A DNA stretch of 64,000 nt, taken from contig NZ_JAKEUO010000005.1 in the NCBI RefSeq assembly GCF_022397915.1, forward strand, positions 178,492-242,491, read 5' to 3'. A program made the position numbers and the translations under genes. Positions 35,009 through 44,033 of this stretch are shown piece after piece. Source of the DNA: Vibrio sp. Isolate34 (GTDB lineage: Bacteria > Pseudomonadota > Gammaproteobacteria > Enterobacterales > Vibrionaceae). The notes below the pieces were generated by a model, which saw only the letters and a list, made by a program, of their open reading frames with translations, had not been told where the DNA came from and searched no databases. Numbering within the stretch: position 1 is the first letter of the stretch; each line of letters begins with the position of its first letter.

Positions 35009-35341
35009 TTATCTCTTTGAAGTTCTTAAATTTCGGACAAATAAAGAGACCATCACTATGCTGTAATGTTGATCAATTAAGTGACAATAATCGGTTGAAC
35101 GATACATCAAGGATGTCAAAATCCGAGTGTTATTTTAACACTCGGATTTTTTTATGTTTATCATATCAGTCTCGTCAGCGATTTGACTCTGATGTTATCA
35201 AAACGGTCTTCAATCGTCAGTTTGATGTCACTCGAAGATCTAACTTAAATTTCTAACAAACAATTGTCATTTTCATGTTGAGTGGTACGAAAAGCCATCT
35301 ACACTATGGTTATAACTGTTTGATTTTTATATGAGGCATCA
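35009..35341. other. intergenic region with terminator
   Basis: 333 bp between the VOC gene and the HD-GYP regulator. The terminator at 35119-35153 occupies the centre; the remainder should hold the promoter for the 35342 gene. No other element recognised. Confidence 0.6.
35119..35153 (+). terminator. terminator after the VOC gene
   Basis: AAATCCGAGTGTTA and TAACACTCGGATTTTTTT form a 12-bp stem around TTT with a T7 tail, 110 bases downstream of the stop codon. Confidence 0.85.
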
Positions 35342-36367
35342 ATGAGTCGTAAACCAATAGTGTTAGTAGTAGATGACACGCCAAGTAACTTGGATGTGTT
35401 AACTGCAATACTCAAAGATACCTACCAAGTAAAGGTAGCCATTAACGGTACCATTGGCATCAAGATAGCGAAGATGGTGCCACAGCCTGACTTAATTCTC
35501 CTCGATATTATGATGCCTGATATCGATGGCTATGAGGTATGCAGTCAGCTAAAATCTCAGCCTAATACCGCGCATATCCCGATTATATTTGTGACCGCCA
35601 AAATTGACCCTGAAGCCGAAGTGAAAGGGCTGTCTTTAGGCGCTGTTGATTATTTAACGAAACCTATTACCCCTGAAATTGCTCTACAGCGTGTGAAGAC
35701 CCATATTGCGTTGTATGACCAACAACGCGCCTTGTTCAGCCAAGTTAAAGAGAAAACCCAAGAGATCAATCTTGGCAAGCTAGAGACTTTGAATATCTTG
35801 GGTAGGGCAGCTGAATTCAAAGACAATGAAACGGGCATGCACGTTATGCGCATGAGTCATTATTGCGAAATATTAGCCAAAGCTTTAGGCATGACAGACG
35901 AAGACGCGGAAACCTTGCGTGATGCTGCTCCGATGCATGACATTGGCAAGATTGGTATTCCTGATAACGTGTTACTTAAGCCAGGTCAGTTGGATGCAGA
36001 CGAATGGGCGACTATGCAGAAACATGTTGAGTTCGGTGTCGAGATACTTGGCAAGCAGGGTGATTCCAAATTAATGCAAATGGCCATTCAAGTTGCGCAA
36101 TATCACCATGAAAAGTGGGACGGCAGTGGTTACCCAAACCAGATAGCAGGTGAAGATATTCCTTTAGTTGGGCGTATCGCTGCGGTTGCGGATGTATTTG
36201 ATGCTCTGACCGCAGAAAGACCCTACAAAAAGGCGTGGAGTGTCGATGAAGCGTTGAGTTTGTTTGAAGATCAGAAAGGCAAACACTTTGATCCGAGAAT
36301 CGTAGAATTGTTGTTTGAAAACTTACCTCAAATTTTAGCCATTAAAGAAAAATTCAAAGATGATTAA
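35342..36367 (+). CDS. response regulator with HD-GYP phosphodiesterase output
   Basis: 341-aa cytosolic two-domain protein. REC domain (residues 6-120) with acidic pair DD in VVVDDTPSN, phosphoacceptor D55 in ILLDIMMPD and Lys in YLTKPIT. A helical linker leads to the HD-GYP domain (about 145-330): APMHDIGKIG with H199-D200, VAQYHHEKWDGSGYP with G263-Y264-P265. All metal-site residues are present, so c-di-GMP hydrolysis is expected. The gene overlaps the following hybrid-kinase gene by 8 bp, making the kinase its likely phosphodonor. Start ATG 35342 with ATGAGGCATCA upstream. Confidence 0.93.
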   Translation: MSRKPIVLVVDDTPSNLDVLTAILKDTYQVKVAINGTIGIKIAKMVPQPDLILLDIMMPDIDGYEVCSQLKSQPNTAHIPIIFVTAKIDPEAEVKGLSLGAVDYLTKPITPEIALQRVKTHIALYDQQRALFSQVKEKTQEINLGKLETLNILGRAAEFKDNETGMHVMRMSHYCEILAKALGMTDEDAETLRDAAPMHDIGKIGIPDNVLLKPGQLDADEWATMQKHVEFGVEILGKQGDSKLMQMAIQVAQYHHEKWDGSGYPNQIAGEDIPLVGRIAAVADVFDALTAERPYKKAWSVDEALSLFEDQKGKHFDPRIVELLFENLPQILAIKEKFKDD

Positions 36368-39300
36368 TCTCTTCACTAAATGTTGTGCATTCGTGTTGGA
36401 GTTAAAAAACAGAGTCGTCCTATTCACGATGTGGTTATTGGCGGGGCTATGCTTCAACGCGAGTGTCAGCGCCGCCGAAGTGACAGACGCGCAGTTAAAC
36501 CGCTGGCTCGACAATAAACCCACGGTTACTTTTATCGCCCTTACCAATCATTATCCCTATTCATTTCTTGACGATAACGGACAGGTTTCTGGAATTATCA
36601 AGGATTGGACACTCGATCTTGAAGAGAGATTCGGGGTCAATGCTCGTTTCATCAGTGTTAATTCACGTGTAGAAGCGAAAGCCGCACTGCTCGATGGGCG
36701 AGGTGATGTGTTCCCTTTTCAGCAGTTTGACCTGAGTGGGGATAAGCGTGTTCTAGTGAGTGAGCCCTATGTGCCTTATCAAGTCGCGATAATCGTTCCG
36801 GCCGATAGCACAATTGATACCAACCTAGATCAAACCCCTAAGCGTCGCATCGCCATGGTTAATGAAGATATTGACTTAGAGCGTGCTGGCGTTCAATTGA
36901 CCTCTATTGAGCGTGTTGATTTTGATAGTGTTATTGATGCTGTGCGTGCGCTAGGTGAAGGTGATGTTGAAGGCGTTGTCGGGGAACCTATCACCATCAT
37001 GGATCTTGCGAATAAGATAGGAGTTGATGATTTAACGGTCAATTATCTGCTTGATCATTGGAAGTGGTTTGAAGCATCGATAGTGGTCCGAGCTGGTGAA
37101 AAGGAGCTGCTGGCATTAGTTAACAAGCAGATTGAAAGCATCGATGTTAATGATAAAAACCGGATTTTATCAAAGTGGTTAGACACCTCCCCTTATCGAG
37201 TGCCACTTAAGGGGGTATTTGGTTTTAGCAATCCTCCTTATATGTATCCCGATAGTACTGCGGTAGGTCTGGAGCATGAAATTATTCAACGAGCCCTTAA
37301 TGATATGGGTTACAAGTTAGATGACGTTGTCACCCTTCCACCTAGCGCAGCGCGAAAAGCCATTGATAGCAATAACGCAATAGCTTTTGTGTCTGGCGTT
37401 CAATTTGGTGATCCCGATACTCACTTCTTGAGTGACAATGTACTCGACATTGAGTTTATCCCCGTTTCACTGACTCGACGAAAGCTCAACCTCCAATCTC
37501 AGAGTAATCTTTCATTAGGGGCGCTACTATTTGATGAAACTTCGCGAATCAAAAATTCTATTGAGGCTCTGAAGGGTAAGGTAGACATTGAACGTGTCGA
37601 GGATTACGAAGGGCTTGAATCGGCATTTTCACAGTTAAGAGCGCAAAATGTTGATTTGTTGATGGTAGAAAGACGAGTGCTTGAATGGTTTATCACCAAT
37701 ACTCGTTTTATTGAAATGGCAGAGCTCACGCTGCATGATGAGTATAAGATTGCGTATTCGAACTATGTCGATTTTAGGAGTGAAGAAATCAGAGACAGCT
37801 TTAACGCTGCGATAAAAAAGCTCAAGCAAGCGGATGACGGCTTAAGTGAAATCATAGAGTTACAGGTCCAGAATGACTTTAGCCAAATCCTTAAAAAAGC
37901 GAATGTGATCGCACAAATATCCGCATATTTTATCGTTAATGACCGTTTTGAAGAGTTGCCTAGGTTGTTTGAAACTTTCGATACCGCCAGCTCGTTTCAG
38001 GTGATCACCGCTCAAGCGGATAGTGATAGTCGTCCTATCAAATCTTGGAACATCGGCAACTTAGTGGATGATTACGGGGAGAAGAAGAATACTTCCCACT
38101 TTTCGTCGGTAACCAAAGTGGCCAATTACCGAACCAAGGGCGGAAGCACGAATGCTGGCTCTATGACTTTTTATTTTGATACTAAGACGCTAGAGCGGAA
38201 TCATGTTTACTTCCCATCTGTTGAGCAATTCGATTCATTTGGTGATGCGGCAAAACGTTATATCGCTGATGTTTATCAAGTAAATAATTTGACTGGAGAG
38301 ATCTTAGATCTCAGTCAAGAAGAGAGAGAGTGGATTAAAAACAATCCGGATGTACGGATAGGCATCGATCCAAACTCTCTTCCTTATGAGGCGGTATCAA
38401 ATACTGGTGAATACATCGGTATGATTGATGATTATCTAACACTCATTGAGCAAAAAACAGGACTAAGTATCCTGCATGTAGATGTTGCCAATTGGTCTGA
38501 AACACGCCGTTTGGTTGACCACCATGAAGTCGAGTTAGTTTCTGCGGCTAAAGAGAATCTGTCGTTAAGCGATAATGTCAAAGCTGCAAAGAGTTTGTTC
38601 TCGAGCCGTTTAGCGCTAGCGTCGAGGCGAGATGTTAGTAGCTTAGTGTTGGAAGAAGCGACGGGGTGGAAAATAGGTATTCTGAAAAATGCAGCCAACA
38701 CCGATGCGATTGTAGATAAATACCCGAATGTTGATTGGGTGCTGGTCGACTCCACCGCCACAGGACTTACCATGCTGGATGATAAGAGCCTGGATGGCAT
38801 GATTGATACCGTCGATGTACTCAATTATCTTATTGATTCATATGGTCACCGAGAGGTGGGGATTATCGGGCGATTGGACTTTTTCCTTTCTCCGACCTTA
38901 CATGTGACCAAGTCAGAACCTTTGCTTTATTCAATTTTGGATAAGGCAATTGCCAACATTTCCGCAGAAGAACATCAGAAGATCTCAGCAAAGTGGGCGG
39001 CACCTAAAGCGATAGAAAGGGTCGACTACAAGTTGGTTTACACCATTTCGGTTTTCTCGCTGGTTATCCTTCTGCTTATTATTTTCTGGAACCGTAAATT
39101 AGCGAAGCAGATCAGTATTGCTAATGAAGCGACTGAAGCCCTCAAAAAGGCGCAGAACCAGCTCTACAATATGCTCAATAGCTCTCCGATTGCGGCTTGT
39201 GTGGTGTTTGAGGAAAAGGTTCGTTACGCCAATGATACAGCGAAGCGCCTATTTGGTTTTGAAAATCAGCCACTTTCGTCTATCGACGTGGTGGCTATTC

Positions 39301-41351
39301 ACGATTCTTTGGCCGTTCGTGATGAAGTGCATCAAGAGCTTGCTCTCAATGGCAAGGTTGAGAATAGAGAGTTGGTACTCAAGCGATCGGATGGCACTCG
39401 ATTTGTCGCCTTGGTGAGTTACTATTTGTTCGAATTGGATGGTGAGTTAGCTACGCTATTTTGGGCATTCGATATTTCTGAAATGAAGCATCTTAACGAG
39501 CAACTGGAAGAAGAGAAAGAGAGGGCGGATCTTGCGAGCCAAGCGAAATCGGAATTCTTAGCCAATATGAGCCATGAGATAAGAACACCAATGAACGCAA
39601 TTATTGGTTTGTCTTATCTAGCGATTGGCGAAATATCTAACCCAGTAGCTCGAAATTATATCGAAAAAGTACACCGTTCTGGCCATTCGTTACTCAGTAT
39701 TATCAATGACATCCTTGATTTTTCAAAGATAGAAGCAGGGCAACTTGTTATTGATAACATCCCGTTTGATCCTGTGACGACCTTTAGAGATGTGATTGAG
39801 TTGATGGAGTCTAAAGCGGCTGAGAAGCAACTCAATTTGTCGATGGTCATCGGCCCAGAGTTAGACACACCATTGCAAGGCGATCCATTGAGGCTGTTCC
39901 AGGTCATACTCAACCTTGTTGGTAATGCGATTAAGTTTACGGAAAAAGGCAGCGTAGCCTTAACTGTGGAGCATGTTGACTCTAATGATGACAGCCTGAC
40001 CATGAAGGTGATGGTGGCCGATACTGGCATAGGAGTTTCTGATGAAAATCTACACAAGCTCTTTGAAGCATTTAGCCAAGCGGATAGTACAACTACGCGT
40101 AGGTTCGGTGGCACAGGGTTAGGACTCAATATTAGCCAGAAGTTGGTTCATGCGATGGGAAGCAAGATAACGGTTGAGAGTGTGCTAGGACAAGGCAGTG
40201 AGTTTTCTTTCGAATTGACATTACCAAGAGCGACTCATGAAGAGTTAGCGAAGTTTAAATCCCAAGAGCTGCAATTGGATTATCAGATAGAGTTCAAAGG
40301 TCAAAGGGTATTGCTCGTTGAAGATAATGAGTTGAATCAAGATCTAGCTTTGGCATTCTTCACTCGCTCTAAACTGAATGCTGACTTGGCTAAGAATGGT
40401 AAAGAGGCGGTAGAGTTAGCTCAAATCAATGATTACGAAATGATTTTTATGGATCTTCAAATGCCTATTATGGATGGCTTTGAAGCGACAAGATTGATTC
40501 GTGAGTTTAATAAAGAAGTGCCTATTATTGCGATGTCGGCCAATGTGTTTGCCGATGCGAAACAGCGAGCGAGGAAAGCGGGTGTAACCGACTTCTTGGA
40601 TAAGCCAATTGTTATTGATAAAGCGATGTCTTTGATTACGAGGTACATTGTTCCTGAGGTGCTAGTAGAAGGTCGAGCGCCATCTGACTCGTCTTCACAT
40701 ATGAAACAGACTGTTGATTCTAATGAGAGTGCGGTATTAAGCTCTGATGCCTCAATTGAGCCACCTACTTTCTCTCAGTCGAGATTTGAGCAACTGACTT
40801 ATCATGATGTGAGACTGCAGGCCAAGATGCTTAATAGGTTCTGCCAAGTCGCGCCAGATACGATGTCGGAAGCTTCTGATAATTTAGTACAAGGCGATTG
40901 GGAAACGTTAGAGCGTAATCTTCATACTTTAAAAAGTATGGCGGCTTCGATTGGTGGATTACGATTAGCTGAACGACTCAGTGATTTAGAACACAAGGCT
41001 CATAATAAGGCGTGTAATGAGCAGGATCTTAAACAAGGTGAACTTGAGCTAGTTGAGCTGATTAAAGAGCTCGAGAGCAGCTTTGATATGCCTTGCGCTG
41101 AAGACGCTGATGCGGCATGTACTCAGGAAACCGAGCTAAGTAGTGATGAAGCATTGGATTCACCTCTTATCACGCAAGAGCAGCGCACTAAATTGTTATC
41201 ACTGCTCGAGGCTTATGATAACGATGCAACTCAATATGTGACTGAGTTACAGGCACAGTATCCGCATTCTGTTGTTCTTAAAGATGTTCGAAGTGCGTTA
41301 GATAACTACGACTTTGAAGGAGCTAAAGAGGGGCTTGGCGCTTCTGAGTAG
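36360..41351 (+). CDS. triple solute-binding-domain hybrid sensor histidine kinase (BvgS-like)
   Basis: 1663-aa membrane phosphorelay protein. Signal segment about residues 15-38, then three bacterial extracellular solute-binding (SBP_bac_3-like) modules: about 48-276, 277-510 and 650-885, with an extra 140-residue region between the second and third. TM helix at 893-912 ([18 protein letters not shown]). PAS 935-1045; HisKA with H1072 in [13 protein letters not shown]; ATPase with N1189 in GNAIKFTE; receiver with D1365 in [12 protein letters not shown]; and Hpt with H1522 in [12 protein letters not shown]. The final Hpt can hand phosphate to the HD-GYP regulator upstream, whose stop overlaps this start by 8 bp. 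Ligand is probably an amino acid or similar. Confidence 0.93.
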   Translation: MINLFTKCCAFVLELKNRVVLFTMWLLAGLCFNASVSAAEVTDAQLNRWLDNKPTVTFIALTNHYPYSFLDDNGQVSGIIKDWTLDLEERFGVNARFISVNSRVEAKAALLDGRGDVFPFQQFDLSGDKRVLVSEPYVPYQVAIIVPADSTIDTNLDQTPKRRIAMVNEDIDLERAGVQLTSIERVDFDSVIDAVRALGEGDVEGVVGEPITIMDLANKIGVDDLTVNYLLDHWKWFEASIVVRAGEKELLALVNKQIESIDVNDKNRILSKWLDTSPYRVPLKGVFGFSNPPYMYPDSTAVGLEHEIIQRALNDMGYKLDDVVTLPPSAARKAIDSNNAIAFVSGVQFGDPDTHFLSDNVLDIEFIPVSLTRRKLNLQSQSNLSLGALLFDETSRIKNSIEALKGKVDIERVEDYEGLESAFSQLRAQNVDLLMVERRVLEWFITNTRFIEMAELTLHDEYKIAYSNYVDFRSEEIRDSFNAAIKKLKQADDGLSEIIELQVQNDFSQILKKANVIAQISAYFIVNDRFEELPRLFETFDTASSFQVITAQADSDSRPIKSWNIGNLVDDYGEKKNTSHFSSVTKVANYRTKGGSTNAGSMTFYFDTKTLERNHVYFPSVEQFDSFGDAAKRYIADVYQVNNLTGEILDLSQEEREWIKNNPDVRIGIDPNSLPYEAVSNTGEYIGMIDDYLTLIEQKTGLSILHVDVANWSETRRLVDHHEVELVSAAKENLSLSDNVKAAKSLFSSRLALASRRDVSSLVLEEATGWKIGILKNAANTDAIVDKYPNVDWVLVDSTATGLTMLDDKSLDGMIDTVDVLNYLIDSYGHREVGIIGRLDFFLSPTLHVTKSEPLLYSILDKAIANISAEEHQKISAKWAAPKAIERVDYKLVYTISVFSLVILLLIIFWNRKLAKQISIANEATEALKKAQNQLYNMLNSSPIAACVVFEEKVRYANDTAKRLFGFENQPLSSIDVVAIHDSLAVRDEVHQELALNGKVENRELVLKRSDGTRFVALVSYYLFELDGELATLFWAFDISEMKHLNEQLEEEKERADLASQAKSEFLANMSHEIRTPMNAIIGLSYLAIGEISNPVARNYIEKVHRSGHSLLSIINDILDFSKIEAGQLVIDNIPFDPVTTFRDVIELMESKAAEKQLNLSMVIGPELDTPLQGDPLRLFQVILNLVGNAIKFTEKGSVALTVEHVDSNDDSLTMKVMVADTGIGVSDENLHKLFEAFSQADSTTTRRFGGTGLGLNISQKLVHAMGSKITVESVLGQGSEFSFELTLPRATHEELAKFKSQELQLDYQIEFKGQRVLLVEDNELNQDLALAFFTRSKLNADLAKNGKEAVELAQINDYEMIFMDLQMPIMDGFEATRLIREFNKEVPIIAMSANVFADAKQRARKAGVTDFLDKPIVIDKAMSLITRYIVPEVLVEGRAPSDSSSHMKQTVDSNESAVLSSDASIEPPTFSQSRFEQLTYHDVRLQAKMLNRFCQVAPDTMSEASDNLVQGDWETLERNLHTLKSMAASIGGLRLAERLSDLEHKAHNKACNEQDLKQGELELVELIKELESSFDMPCAEDADAACTQETELSSDEALDSPLITQEQRTKLLSLLEAYDNDATQYVTELQAQYPHSVVLKDVRSALDNYDFEGAKEGLGASE

Positions 41352-41378
41352 CGGTCTTTTATAAATATCACTTCAACA

Positions 41379-41429
41379 TTAAAGCCTTTAGCTCTTACAG
41401 CGAAATAACCAACTAGCTAAAGGCTTTAA
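41379..41429. terminator. 15-bp stem between convergent genes
   Basis: TTAAAGCCTTTAGCT (41379-41393) and AGCTAAAGGCTTTAA (41415-41429) are perfect complements with a 21-base loop, placed between the hybrid kinase and the convergent LysR gene. The T-run is weak, so terminator status is likely but not certain. Confidence 0.6.
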
Positions 41430-41445
41430 GTCTATTTGTACCGAA

Positions 41446-42336
41446 CTAATTACTGACGTTTTGTTTGATTAGCTCGATCACTGTGTTGTATCTGTGTGGT
41501 AGTTTTCGGTTCCGCTTTTGAACCAAATATAAGGTTTCTTCAACTTCTACCTTCGGCCGTACGACGTGCAGCTTATCCTTTTCAGCAAAGTGCTCAACGG
41601 CTCCGGCCGGTAATACAGTGAACCCCAGCCCCTTAGATACAGGTAATAGAATCTGGTGAAGCTGATTGATATAACCAGATGTCGGTATTTCGTTGATGTT
41701 AATGTTCGCTAAATCTTTATCCCCGCAGAGATCGAAGTACAAAGACAGATAGTGAGCAGAATCGGGGTGAGCAATCAGGCCAATCTCGTGAAGAACTTGT
41801 GGGGTAATTTCTAGATCGGCAAGGCTGTGATGGACAATAAGACACAAGGCTTCTTTGCCTATCACTTGGCTTTGGTAATAACTGTCGTTAGGTGAGTGCC
41901 TTACAATACCGATATCCGTTGTGCCTTGCAGCAGGTCGTTCAATATCTTCTGGTTCGGTGCTGCTTCGAGGTGAATGTTTAACTCTCGATGTTGCTGCTG
42001 AAGTTCAAGAAACTCTGGATAAAGGCGCAAAGAGAGTGAGCCAGAACATGAGACATTACATTGCCCTGAATATGGGTTATCGAAACTTAACGACTCAAAA
42101 AGATCTTCTTGGTCTTTCTCTAGCTTAAGCGCATAGCGATACATAATCCGACCCTGTTCGGTCAGCTCGAAGCTTTTATTTTCCCGAGATAGCAGGTCAC
42201 AATTGCAAGCTTGTTCAAGCTTCTTGATGTGCTGGCTCACTCCTGGTTGTGTCATGTACAACTTTTCTGCGGTTTGGGTGAAATGTCCAACTTCAACCAG
42301 AGTCTTAAATGTATTGAGCCAAAGTGGATTAATCAT
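41446..42336 (-). CDS. LysR-family regulator
   Basis: 296-aa regulator. Start at ATG 42336 (MINPLWLNTFKTL), preceded by AAAGGTGAGT; a longer form from 42387 lacks such a site. HTH residues 5-60 (LVEVGHFTQTAEKLYMTQPG), effector domain from about residue 88 (GQCNVSCSGSLSLRL). Divergent from an MFS transporter gene with a 282-bp gap that contains the palindrome ACGTTCAGAACGT (42454-42466) and an AAATTAT/ATAATTT repeat, so it probably controls the transporter. Confidence 0.88.
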   Translation of the reverse strand: MINPLWLNTFKTLVEVGHFTQTAEKLYMTQPGVSQHIKKLEQACNCDLLSRENKSFELTEQGRIMYRYALKLEKDQEDLFESLSFDNPYSGQCNVSCSGSLSLRLYPEFLELQQQHRELNIHLEAAPNQKILNDLLQGTTDIGIVRHSPNDSYYQSQVIGKEALCLIVHHSLADLEITPQVLHEIGLIAHPDSAHYLSLYFDLCGDKDLANININEIPTSGYINQLHQILLPVSKGLGFTVLPAGAVEHFAEKDKLHVVRPKVEVEETLYLVQKRNRKLPHRYNTVIELIKQNVSN

Positions 42337-42453
42337 ACTCACCTTTAAATTCCGTAGCTCATAAATCAAAGAGCTTCTAAGTAGCAAAGCTCATGAACAA
42401 TAAAGCTTATGAATAACAAAAAATTATTATTATCTTAAGTCATGATAATTTCA

Positions 42454-42466
42454 ACGTTCAGAACGT
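42454..42466. promoter_or_regulatory. palindrome between LysR gene and MFS gene
   Basis: ACGTTC-A-GAACGT, perfect symmetry. Nearby AAATTAT (42421-42427) and ATAATTT (42445-42451) give a second, looser repeat. Likely LysR operator region. Confidence 0.4.
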
Positions 42467-42618
42467 CAAGCCGAGAAGAACACGGTATCTTTGGTGGAAT
42501 ATTGTTCGAGTTATCAAGAGAATGGCCATTTACTTGAATTCATCACACGTAACAAAGTGTTGCGACTTTGTTGTATTTTTGGTCTATTGACCAACTGTAC
42601 TCATATTTAGGAACGAAG

Positions 42619-43794
42619 ATGAATAGAAATGTTTGGCTGCTCTCACTGTGTCAGGCCTTATTGATGACAGGTAACATCTTACTGATTTCGGTGATTGGTT
42701 TGATAGGTAAGCAGATTGCACCCAGTGTCAGCATGATTACTCTGCCTGTTGCCTTACAGTTTTTGGGCTTAATGGCAGCCACCATTCCTGCATCTTTAAT
42801 TTCAGGTAAGTTAGGACGAAAACGAGGGTTTAGTATCGGTAATGTGGTTGGAATTACCGGAGCAAGCCTTGCGACTTACGCGTTATCTCAACAACATTTC
42901 TATCTGTTTTGCTTCGCCACATTTTTACTCGGGATAGGTATTGGTTTTGGTACGCTTTATCGCTTCGCTGCTATTGAAGTGTGTGATGAAAATGCAAGAC
43001 ATCGCGCAATTTCTATCTCTATGGCTGGTGGCGTTCTTGCCGCTGTATTGGGGCCAAACTTAGCGATCATGTCTCAGCAGTGGTCGCAAGATGGCCTTTA
43101 TATTGGTGCCTTTGCCTCTTTGATTGGTTTGAACATTCTTGCGTTACTCATCTTACAAACCATTCGATTTCCAAAAGTCTCTTTTAATCGTCAGGCGCCG
43201 AAAGCCGAGCCTCTCAGTGTGATTGTGAAAGCGCCTAACTTTATCGGTGCTGTGTTCGCAGCTATGGTCGCTTATGCCGTGATGAATATTCTAATGACGG
43301 CAACACCATTGGCGATGATCGGTTGTGGATTCGACTTCACTAAGGCCGCCGGTGTAATCGAGTGGCACGTATTGGGTATGTTTGTACCGGCATTCTTTAC
43401 TGGCTCACTTATCGAGAAGTTTGGTTCGCGAATGATGATTTTGGCGGGTGGGGTATTATTTGTTGTTTGTATTGCTATCAATATTCATGGCGAATCTATC
43501 TGGCACTTCCGAGCGGCTTTGGTGGTACTTGGTGTAGGTTGGAATTTTATGTTCATCGCTGCAACAGGCTTGTTTAGTCAGTCTTACCAATCGCAAAACA
43601 AAGCTAAGGCGCAAGCATTTAATGAATTCGTTGTGTTTGGTTGTGTGACCGTTACTGCATTACTCTCTGGTTGGCTAGAATCGACCGCAGGGTGGCAGAA
43701 CTTAAATATCTACGTATTACCATTCGTGTTAGCGGTTATCTTATTGTTCGCGTTCAACGCACGTAAATCACGTATTCAAAAGCAGCCTGTATAA
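42619..43794 (+). CDS. MFS transporter
   Basis: 391-aa major facilitator protein with about 12 TM helices. Start at ATG 42619 (MNRNVWLLSLCQAL, TTAGGAACGAAG upstream); an ATG 51 bases earlier has no site. The loop 2-3 motif is present as SGKLGRKRGFSIGNVVG, and the pattern of Gly-rich helices (FLLGIGIGFGTLYRF) suits a drug or sugar exporter. Substrate unknown. Divergent LysR regulator next door. A terminator follows at 43866-43895. Confidence 0.87.
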   Translation: MNRNVWLLSLCQALLMTGNILLISVIGLIGKQIAPSVSMITLPVALQFLGLMAATIPASLISGKLGRKRGFSIGNVVGITGASLATYALSQQHFYLFCFATFLLGIGIGFGTLYRFAAIEVCDENARHRAISISMAGGVLAAVLGPNLAIMSQQWSQDGLYIGAFASLIGLNILALLILQTIRFPKVSFNRQAPKAEPLSVIVKAPNFIGAVFAAMVAYAVMNILMTATPLAMIGCGFDFTKAAGVIEWHVLGMFVPAFFTGSLIEKFGSRMMILAGGVLFVVCIAINIHGESIWHFRAALVVLGVGWNFMFIAATGLFSQSYQSQNKAKAQAFNEFVVFGCVTVTALLSGWLESTAGWQNLNIYVLPFVLAVILLFAFNARKSRIQKQPV

Positions 43795-43865
43795 CGAGTA
43801 TCGAGTTTGAATCAGTAAATCTATTGCTCAGAGCAAATTACGATTCCTTGGAATACAGACAAATA

Positions 43866-43895
43866 AAAAGCCCTTCACATGTCGGTAGGGCTTTT
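43866..43895 (+). terminator. terminator after the MFS gene
   Basis: AAAAAGCCC and GGGCTTTT stem with a TTCACATGTCGGTA loop; T-run follows. Confidence 0.8.
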
Positions 43896-44033
43896 GCTTA
43901 CGGCTTAAATAATAACAATTTCTTAAAACTGCTGTCTTGGCTTAGATCCAATGACAACAGTACTTAAGCTTTGCTTATTAGTACGCACGTTATTGGCGAG
44001 GTACTTGTTTCAATGACTTGAGGTTGGAGCGAC

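Noticed and set aside
39656..40129. 157-aa minus-strand frame inside the hybrid kinase
   Set aside because: Overlaps conserved HisKA/ATPase coding sequence on the other strand; composition typical of a shadow.
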